From the NCBI RefSeq assembly GCF_905171765.1, contig NC_053390.1, forward strand, positions 518,592,852 to 518,656,851: a stretch of 64,000 bases of DNA, read 5' to 3'. Made by a program: the position numbers and the translations under genes. The notes beneath the pieces are model-generated. The model was not told where the DNA came from. It did not search any database and was given only the letters and a program-made list of their open reading frames with translations. How positions within the stretch are numbered: the first letter of the stretch is position 1; each line of letters begins with the position of its first letter. The DNA is from Bufo bufo (Eukaryota; Chordata; Amphibia; Anura; Bufonidae). Of this stretch, positions 55,724 through 64,000 are shown in pieces.

Positions 55724-56874
55724 AGAGGACCTTTCACTTGTATACAAACTAAAAACCATCTATATCAGTGGGCAGAGCGGCGCCCAGGGGTCCCCCTGCA
55801 CTTACTAGTATGTCTGGGCGCCGCTCCGTTCGCCCGGTATAGGCTCCAGTGTCTGCGCTCCCTCTGACCGATTTTTTGTATGAGGCGTGTCCCTTGCTGC
55901 AGCGCTGGCCAATCGCCGCGCACAGCTATAGCCAGGCTATGAGCTGTGCACTGCGATTGGCCAGCGCTGCAGCAAGGGACACGCCTCATACAAAAAATCA
56001 GTCCAGTGAGCGCAGACACCGGAGCCTATACCGGGCGAACGGAGCGGCACCCAGACATACTAGTAAGTGCAGGGGGACCCCTGGGCGCCGCTCTGCCCAC
56101 TGATGTATACAAACTAAAAACCATCTATATCAGTGGGCAGAGCGGCGCCCAGGGGTCCCCCTGCACTTACTAGTATGTCTGGGCGCCGCTCCGTTCGCCC
56201 GGTATAGGCTCCAGTGTCTGCGCTCCCTCTGACCGATTTTTTGTATGAGGCGTGTCCCTTGCTGCAGCGCTGGCCAATCGCCGCGCACAGCTATAGCCAG
56301 GCTATGAGCTGTGCACTGCGATTGGCCAGCGCTGCAGCAAGGGACACGCCTCATACAAAAAATCAGTCCAGTGAGCGCAGACACCGGAGCCTATACCGGG
56401 CGAACGGAGCGGCACCCAGACATACTAGTAAGTGCAGGGGGACCCCTGGGCGCCGCTCTCCCCACTGATATAGATGGTTTTTAGTTTGTATACATCAGTG
56501 GGCAGAGCGGCGCCCAGGGGTCCCCCTGCACTTACTAGTATGTCTGGGCGCTGCTCCGTTCGCCCGGTATAGGCTCCGGTGTCTGCGCTCACTGGACTGA
56601 TTTTTTGTATGAGGCGTGTCCCTTGCTGCAGCGCTGGCCAATCGCAGTGCACAGCTCATAGCCTGGCTATAGCTGTGCGCGGCGATTGGCCAGCGCTGCA
56701 GCAAGGGACACGCCTCATACAAAAAATCGGTCAGAGGGAGCGCAGACACCGGAGCCTATACCGGGCGAACGGAGCGGTGCCCAGACATACTAGTAAGTGC
56801 AGGGGGACCCCTGGGCGCCATTCTGCCCACTGATATAATTAGTTTTTAGTTTGTATACAAGTGAAAGGTCCTCT
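55724..56874. mobile_element. Kolobok-like element with three internal palindromes
   Basis: AGAGGACCTTTCACTTGTAT and the inverted copy are flanked by TTAA (55720-55723, 56875-56878). Inside are three units of about 365 bp (from about 55745, 56105 and 56484). The first two are direct and the third inverted. Each is itself a near-perfect palindrome containing GCAGCGCTGGCCAATCGC. Mirror-image 84-codon frames on both strands come from this symmetry. Confidence 0.9.
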
Positions 56875-58467
56875 TTAATCTACTCTACAGATTATTTTTT
56901 TCTGTATAGCTACAAAATGGCTACTACTAAATATTCATGAAGGGCTCATAAGAGTAAATGCACACGTTCAGGATTTATGTGCGGACAATCCGTGCTGAAA
57001 TCTGCAGGTGTTCACAGGGATCTCTATGCGGTCAATCCGCATCAATTGGTGCAGATTTTTACTCTCCCCATTGAAGCGAATGGAGAAAATCCGGTCAGGA
57101 AAAATAAAATAAATTCACATGCTGCGGATTTTAACCTCTTACGGACACATAATGTACTGGTACTTAACCCCCTTCAAGACCAAGCTAGTTTTTACCGTAA
57201 GGACCAAGCCACATTTTGCAAATCTGACATGTTTCACTTTATGTGGTAATAACTCTGGAACGCTTTCACTTATATAAGCGATTCTGAGATTGCTTTCTCG
57301 TGACATATTGTACTTCATGTTGGTGGTAAATTTGAGTCAATATGTTTCACCTTTATTTATACAATTTTTCAGAACATTTCCAAAACCCACTTTTTAAGGA
57401 CCAGTTCATGTCTGAAGTCACTTTGTGAGGCTTATATACTAGAAACCACCCAAAAATAACCCCATTTTAGAAACTACACCCCTCAAGGTATTCAAAACTG
57501 ATTTTACAAACGTTGTTAACCCTTTAAGTGTTCCATGAGAATTAATGGAAAATGGAGGTGAATTTTTAAAATTTCACTTTTTTTCCCCAGATTTTTCCAT
57601 TTAGATCCATTTCTCCTGCAACCCAGCATGTGTTCACAGCAAAATAAATATTTGTTACCCTGATTCTTAAGTTTACAGAAACACCCAATATGTGGTCATA
57701 AAGTGCTATATGGGGGCACAGCGGGGCTCAGAATGAGAGGAACACTGTGGCTTTTAGAATGCAGATTTCGCTGGAATAATTTTCAAGCACCATGTCACAT
57801 TTGAAGACACCCTGAGGCACCCCAACAGTGAAAACCTCCAAAAGTGACCCCAATATGGAAAATACACCCCCCAAGGAGTTTTTCAAGGGGTGCACTGAGC
57901 ACTTTGGCCCAATAGCCGTTTCATAGAATTTAGAAAGACTTGGCAGTGAAAATGAAAAATTTCATATTTTACAAGAATATCTCGCTTTAGGCCCAAATTT
58001 TTCATTTTAACAAGGGGTATCAGGAGAAAATGCACCCCATAATCTGTTACCCATTTTCTCCTTAAAACGTCAACACCCCATATGTGGTTGTAAAGTGCTG
58101 TATGAGCACACAGCGGGGCTCAGAATGGGAGGAACACCGTGTGGCTTTTGGAAGGCAGATTTTGCTGTAATAATTTTCAAGCACCATGTCGCATTTGAAG
58201 ACACTCTGAGGCACCCCAACAGTGAAAACCGCAAAAACAAAGCTCTAGGGGTGCCAGAACATAAAAGGAAATTTAAGAAATGCCTTATTTAATAAAAGGA
58301 CTCCTTTCAATGTATTCATCTAGGGGTATAATGTGAATTTTTAAGGTTTTCATTTAAAAAAATTTGGGGGGGGGGGGGGGGGGGGGCTATTATTGGATTG
58401 CCAAATGGAAAAATGCTCAACTGAAAACGTCTTGCCATGGATTAATTAAGAAATTAGTGAAATGGAC

Positions 58468-60055
58468 TTAATGGATATCAGTGGAGGTGTGATAAACTTG
58501 AACACACTCTCCAATGCAGAGGCCCGGTTTAGAGGGGCAGGTCTGACAGTAGTGAGTGGTGTCTTTCCTAATCCCTTTAACCGAGCAAACTCGACACCTT
58601 TTTTGGGGTCGCCTTTTTTTTTCTGTGGGGGGAAGTACTTCAGGGAAATGCTGCCCACGTATTATTCTTGATACCCCAGAAGCACTGCTGGATGAAAAAC
58701 TGCCCTCTGCTTCCTGAACGCCAAAAATCTATTTTTTTTTATTATTTTTTCCTGAAATTCCAAGAAGGTCCCCCCATGACCAGCTGTTCTGTTGATGACA
58801 AAGGCATTATATAGTGACACTTGGGTTAGGTACACAGCTAATTTTTTGTACCACACCTTAGATTTTCTTAAGGCACTGTAGGGCTGTAGTACCTGGTCTG
58901 AAAGATCCACTCCACCCATGAACTTGTTGTAATCCTGGATACACACAGGCTTGATGTTCTGCTCTGTGGTTCCTGGGACTGGGGTGGACTGATCTGCATG
59001 GATGGTAGTCAACACAAGAACATCCGGTTTGTCCTTGTATTTTAGCAGCATCAAATTTTCTGCGCAAACAGCCCTGCTTTCCCGACGCACTGTCTGGTCT
59101 ATAAACCATTTAGGGAGCCCTTTTTGATTTCTTCTAATTGCGCCACATGTGCCTATGCCTCTGGCAGCAAGGCACTTCAGGAGAGGGACACTATTGTAAA
59201 AGTTGTCCAAATACAGATGGTATCCGTGGTCCAGCAGGGGGTGGACTAAATCCCATACTATCTTCCCACTTATACCCAGAACCGGGGGACAATCGGGTGG
59301 CTCAATTTTGGAATCTTTTCCCTCGTAAAAACGAAAGCGCAATGTATACCCGGATACACTTTCACAGGCCTTATACAACTTCACGCCATACCTAGCCCTT
59401 TTATTGGGCAGGTACTGGCGGAAATGTAATCGGCCTTTGAAGTGGACCAATGATTCATCCACTGAGAGATTTTTGGGGGGTATATACTTGACCAAATTTG
59501 GAATTGTAGTGGTCAACCACTGGCCTAATTTTAAAGAGTCTGTCATAACTGGGGTCGCTTGGGGGTGGGCATTCATTATTATTGCTGAAGTGTAGAAATC
59601 TTAGAAGAGCTTCGAAACGGGCCCGGGGCATGGCAAGACAGTGAAGAGGGGTGTGATATAAAATATCTTTGTTCCAATACGAACGTATTGTTTTTATTTT
59701 TATAATGCCCATGCTTAGGAGAAGTCCCCAAAACCTTTGCGTTTCAGTCATGTTAGTAGGGGTCCTTGAGAGATAACTGTCTGAATGGGAGACAATAAAT
59801 TGCTCTGCATATATATTTGTTTGTTCCACCATCAAGTTAATTAGGTCATCAGTTATCTGCGGGGATCCATGAAGAGTCACTTGTATGGGGCTGCGACTGC
59901 GCACTACCCCTAGGACGCCTCCGAGGGGGTTCATCATTAGATGAATCTTCTGAGGAAGATGAAACGAAAAATGTCACTTCATCTCCACTGTTGGAGTCAG
60001 TGTCCTCAAAAAGCACGGCATATGCCTCTTCAGCAGTGAAAAGCCGTTTAGTCAT
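58468..60055 (-). pseudogene. piggyBac transposase, frameshifted
   Basis: The gene would cut and paste at TTAA sites. It starts MTKRLFTAEEAYAVLFEDTD at 60055, with an acidic Ser-rich N-terminus and a PPRRRPRG basic patch. A frameshift near 59900 leads to the 59455-59937 frame (QRFWGLLLSMGIIKIKTIRS). Another near 59570 leads to the frame read to 58662. There all three catalytic aspartates are present: VDESLVHFKGR, LYLDNFYNS and GGVDLSDQ. A stop follows LLGYQE (58662-58664). After a further shift in an A-run near 58620, the C-terminal cysteine-rich zinc domain is still readable (RCRVC ... HYCQTC ... GLCIGEC) to a stop at 58468-58470. Few lesions over about 525 codons suggest fairly recent death. 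Confidence 0.9.
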
Positions 60056-60429
60056 TTTAAAGTGTAAACTAACGTAGATTTTTGTTTTGTCTTTTTTTAA
60101 AATAGAACAGCAGACTAAAATACTGTATATCCTTTAGGATAGGATAAAAACTCCCCGAGTCACTTGGAAATTATTGACAGATGTCACAGGTAGCACAGAT
60201 GGCTGGCGATGAGCCAAGGGTCTAGTATGGGACACAGAGTAGTGCCAATATCCTTACTGGGGCAGAAAAGGGGGTTAATTAATGTATTATTTTACAGTAT
60301 TAGGTGGCACAAATCCACATGGGGCATAAGAGACTTATATTTTACAGAATGGTGCCACTATAGCACAGGACACGAGTATATACACATAGGAGGATGGCAC
60401 ACCTATTGACGGTTATTTTGTAAAAAAAT

Positions 60430-61400
60430 TTATGTAACTTGGGAGTGTGTGACAGGTGACTTGACGGACAGACAGGCTAGTGTGACAGGTGGCTTTATTG
60501 AACGGACAAACTGGAGTCACAGGTGTCGATGGATGGACAGACTGGACTGACAGGTGTCTTGATGGGCGGACAGGCTGGAGTAATAGGTGTCTATTGAACG
60601 GACAGACTGGACAGGTGTCTTGATGGACGGACAGGCTGGAGTGACAGGTGTCTTTATTGAACGGACAGACTGGACTGACGGGTGTCTTGATGGACAGACA
60701 GGCTGGAGTGACAGGTGTCTATTGAACTGCCAAAATGGAGTCACAGGTGTCTTGATTGGCGGACAGACTGGAGTCACAGGTGTCTTGATGGACGGACAGG
60801 CTAGTGTGACAGGTGTCTTTATTGAACAGACAAACTGGAGTCACAGGTGTCTTGATGGACGGACAGACTGGACTGACAGGTGTCTTGATGGGCGGAGAGG
60901 CTGGAGTGACAGGTGTCTATTGAACGGACAGACTGGACTGACAGGTGTGTTGATAGACGGACAAACTTTAGTGACAGGTGTCTTGATGGATGGACAGACT
61001 GGAGTGACAGGTGTCTTTATTGAACTGACAAAATGGAGTCACAGGTGTCTTGATTGACGGACAGACTGGAGTCACAGGTGTCTTGACGGACAAATAGGCT
61101 GGACTGACAGGTGTCTTGATGGACGGACAGGCTGGAGTGACAGCTGTCTATTGAACTGACAAAATGGTGTCACAGGTGTCTTGATTGGCGGACAGACTGG
61201 AGTCACAGGTGTCTTGATGGACGGACAGGCTAGTGTGACAGGTGTCTTTATTGAACAGACAAACTGGAGTCACAGGTGTCTTGATGGACGGACAGACTGG
61301 ACTGCAAGGTGTCTTGATGGACGGACAGGCTGGAGTGACAGGTGTCTTGACTGGCAGACAGTTGTCTCAACGGACGGACAGTAGTGACACTTGTCTGGAT
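60430..61400. repeat. Minisatellite, GACAGGTGTCTTGATGGACG units
   Basis: About 30 irregular tandem units of 27-37 bp, built from GACAGGTGTCTTGATGGACG, GACAGACTGGAGT and variants with TTTATTGAAC. Longer blocks are duplicated (about 60730-60880 and 61165-61315). One frame is open for 156 codons (DGQTGVTGVL repeats), as expected when unit lengths are near multiples of three. Confidence 0.9.
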
Positions 61401-61997
61401 GAGGTGATGATGACAGGACTGGACAGGACTAATCTCACTGACTGGGGCAAATCTGGCACTGAAGAGTGGCAAATCGGTACTGAAGGGGTTAATTAGGGGT
61501 TAATTATGTACGACTCAGGGGATGAGGCACAGAACTGACTACAGATGACAGATGGCAGGCTGTTGATGAGACACAGAACAGATCGTTGTCACTGACGGGC
61601 ACAGAAGCAGCTTTTCGGCACAAAATCTGGTAAGTATTAATGTACAGCAGCTTTTCACACTTTCTCATTCTCTGATCGCTTCTCTAACAGGAATTGGGAC
61701 GATCAGAGGAGGAGAAGCACATAGTCCCTCCCTAACCCCCCTCACCTGCCCCGATGCGCTGCGATTGTTCCCTCTGTAGTATTGGACCAATCACAGCGAT
61801 CGCGGGCGGGCCAGAGCTCCGATGCAGTTCCCGCCGGCGTCTCTAGTTGCCTAGCAACCCCAGCACGCCGGCTTCACTGAACCTTCAGTGCTTCGCTCCC
61901 TGTGCTGACAGAGAAAGCCGATCACGTACATGCACGTGGGGATGCGGTGAGGCACCACATTCCCCCACGTACATGTACGTGATGTTGCGTGAAGGGG
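61401..61997. other. piggyBac subterminal region with palindromes
   Basis: Includes the palindromic ATCACGTACATGCACGTGGG...CCCCCACGTACATGTACGTGAT (61920-61983) and short repeated GACTGGACAGGACT and GGGGTTAATTA motifs. It lies between the minisatellite and the TTAA end. No reading frame seen. Confidence 0.5.
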
Positions 61998-62001
61998 TTA
62001 A

Positions 62002-64000
62002 GAACACATGACGTACCGGTACGTCATGTGTAGTTCCGATCACCGCCGCCCGGCGGACAGTGATCGGAACAAGGTGCCTGCTCAAATCATTGAACAGGCA
62101 CCAGGGGACAATGCGCTGGGTGGTCCTGTGGCCCCCCACCCGTGTCGGCGATCGCCTTCCGGTGACGAGCCTGTGAGATCCAGCCCCCTGGATCTCACAG
62201 GCCGGAAGCTGTATGAGTAATACACACTGTATTACTCATACAGCCAATGCATTCCAATACAGAAGTATTGAAATGCATTGTAAAGGGGATTAGACCCCCA
62301 AAAGTTTAAGTCCCAAAGTGGGACCGGCTCTTTAAACATCTCACATGACCAAACCCCTCAGATGAACACCGTAAAAAATTAAAAATAAAAACTGTGCTAA
62401 ATAAACAATTTTTTTGTCCCCTTACATCACAAAAAGTACAACAGCAAGCGATCAAAAAGGTGTATGCCCACCAAAATAGTACCAATCTAACCGTCACCTT
62501 ATCCCACAAAAAATGAGCCCCTACCTAAAACAATCGCCTAAAAAATAAAAAAAAATATGGCTCAGAATATGGAGACACTAAAACATAATTTGTTTGGTTT
62601 TAAAAAAGCTGTTATTGTGTAAAACGTAAGTAAATTAAAAAAAAGTATACATATTAGGTATCGCCGCGTCCATAATAACCTGCTCTATAAAAATATCACA
62701 TGACCTAACCCCTCAGGTGAATAAGGGTAAAAAAAAAAAAATCACAAAAAGTGTAATAGCAAGCGATTAAAAAGTCATATGCACCCCAAAATAGTGCGAA
62801 TCAAACCGTCATCTCATCCCGCAAAAAATTAGACCCTACTTAAGATAATCGCCCAAAAACTGAAAAAAACTATGGCTCTCAGAATATGGAGACACTAAAA
62901 CATGATTATTTTTTTCCAAAAATGAAATCATTGTGTAAAACTTACATAAATAAAAAAAATAGTATACATATTAGGTATCGCCGCATCCGTGACAACCTGG
63001 TCTATAAAAATACCACATGATCTAATCTGTCAGATGAATGTTGTAAATAGCAAAAAATAAAAACGGTGCCAAAACAGCTATTTCTTGTTACCTTGCCTCA
63101 CAAAAAGTGTAATATAGAGCAACCAAAAATCATATGTACCCTAAACTAGTACCAACAAAACTGCCACCCTATCCCGTAGTTTCTAAAATGGGGTCACTTT
63201 TTTGGAGTTTCTACTCTAGGGGTGCATCAGGGGGGCTTCAATTTGGATATGGTGTCAAAAAACCAGTCCAGCAAAATCTGCCTTCCAAAAACCGTATGGC
63301 ATTCCTTTCATTCTGCGCCCTGCCGTGTGCCCGTACAGCGGTTTATGACCACATATGGGGTGTTTCTGTAAACTACAGAATTCAAGCCATAAATATTGAG
63401 TTTTGTTTGGCTGTTAACCCTTGCTTTATAACTGGAAAAAAATTATTAAAATAGAAAATCTGCCAAAAAAGTTACATTTTTAAATTGTATCTCTATTTTC
63501 CATTAATTCTTGTGGAACACCTGAAGGGTAAACAAAGTTTGTAAAATCAGTTTTGAATACCTTGAGGGGTGTAGTTTCTAGAATGGGGTCATTTTTGGGT
63601 GGTTTCTATTATGTAAGCCTCACAAAGTGACTTCAGACCTGCACTGGTCCTTTAAAAAGTGGGTTTTTGAAAATTTCAGATAAATTTCAAGATTTGCTTC
63701 TAAACTTCTAAGCCTTATAACATCCCCAAAAAATAAAATGGCATTCCCAAAATGATACAACCATGAAGTAGACATATGGGGAATGTAAAGTAATAACTAT
63801 TTTTGTAGGTATTACTATGTATTATAGAAGTAGAGAAATTAAAAACTTGGAAATTTGCTAATTTTTCTAAATTTTTAGCAAATTTGGTATTTTTTTATAA
63901 ATAAAAATGAATTTTTTTTACTCCATTTTACCAGTGTCATGAAGTACAATATGTGACGAAAAAACTATCTCTGAATGGCCTGGATAAGTCAAAGCGTTTT
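62002..64000. mobile_element. piggyBac-like repeat body running off the window
   Basis: It starts with the palindrome ACACATGACGTACCGGTACG TCATGTG and hairpins (GATCCAGCCCCCTGGATC, TGTATGAGTAATACA). It continues with repeated modules (TATCGCCGCGTCCATAATAA, CATCCCGCAAAAAATTAG) that match 15.9-17.3 kb. The last 60 bases match the inverted terminus of the 21256 element and of 57168, so the element's end should lie roughly 100-150 bp beyond the window. Confidence 0.6.

Larger units (their letters stand above)
57168..61997 (-). mobile_element. piggyBac transposon, 4.8 kb, inactivated
   Basis: The left end CCCCCTTCAAGACC follows TTAA (57164-57167); the right end GTGAAGGGG precedes TTAA (61998-62001). 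It contains a piggyBac transposase gene on the minus strand (58468-60055). A minisatellite lies upstream of that gene (60430-61400). The left subterminal 250 bp (TTATGTGGTAATAACTCTGG) match the inverted ends of the repeat bodies at 21.2 kb and 63.9 kb, which ties those to this family. The boundary sequences are only modestly inverted, so the exact ends are tentative. Confidence 0.7.

Noticed and set aside
55765..56833. Six near-identical 84-codon frames on both strands
   Set aside because: They are mirror images produced by three palindromic units; no coding signature or independent homology.
60587..61057. 156-codon frame of DGQTGVTGVL repeats, collagen-like at a glance
   Set aside because: It lies wholly in a minisatellite inside a transposon; unit length near a multiple of three explains the openness.

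Overview
This is vertebrate nuclear DNA, most likely from a frog or toad. It holds one host protein-coding gene, split into small exons with GT-AG (and one AT-type) introns. Almost everything else is cut-and-paste DNA transposon sequence (PIF/Harbinger-like, Kolobok-like, piggyBac-like, Tc1/mariner, hAT) stacked inside itself. No prokaryotic operon, CRISPR array, rRNA or tRNA gene was found. The anuran assignment is an inference from this repeat landscape; the sequence itself proves only a vertebrate-type gene.

The host gene is kcmf1 (potassium channel modulatory factor 1, a ZZ-type zinc-finger ubiquitin ligase and partner of UBR4). It lies on the + strand. Six coding exons are visible: 25738-25905, 35234-35373, 36982-37083, 39890-40064, 42019-42301 and 42639-42900. 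Together they give residues 6 (partly) to 381 if a 16-nt first coding segment lies elsewhere, which matches the usual 381-residue length. I could not find that first coding exon, so positions 1-25737 are probably first-intron sequence. The 3' UTR runs to a polyadenylation signal at 45473-45478 and carries a foldback transposon. The intron 37084-39889 has a perfect U12-type donor (ATATCCTT) and a good U12 branch site, but ends in AT rather than AC. From about 45.5 kb onward the DNA looks intergenic.

Layout. 1-15.5 kb: nested foldback elements, including a complete 2.3-kb hAT element with perfect 8-bp target duplication (2035-4379), a 4.06-kb Harbinger-like element enclosing others (6019-10081) and a 1.1-kb hAT-like element (10110-11203). 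15.7-21.3 kb: a long piggyBac-like repeat body broken by a Harbinger MITE, a Kolobok foldback and an intact Tc1/mariner transposon with a 340-codon transposase and apparently identical 210-bp terminal repeats. 22.0-24.0 kb: a dead Tc1 element cut by a Harbinger MITE. 25.7-45.5 kb: kcmf1, whose 9.3-kb intron holds a third Tc1 element, a second 1.1-kb hAT-like element and a 4.2-kb piggyBac-like element with a satellite-like array and alternating inverted modules. 52-57 kb: Harbinger and Kolobok foldbacks, nested or back to back. 57.2-62.0 kb: a piggyBac element with a frameshifted transposase gene and a minisatellite. 62-64 kb: the same repeat body as at 15.7 kb, running off the window.

The transposons do not form one working pathway with kcmf1. 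Only the Tc1 transposase at 19693-20715 looks able to make protein. The others are broken, and the short foldback elements would depend on transposases encoded elsewhere.
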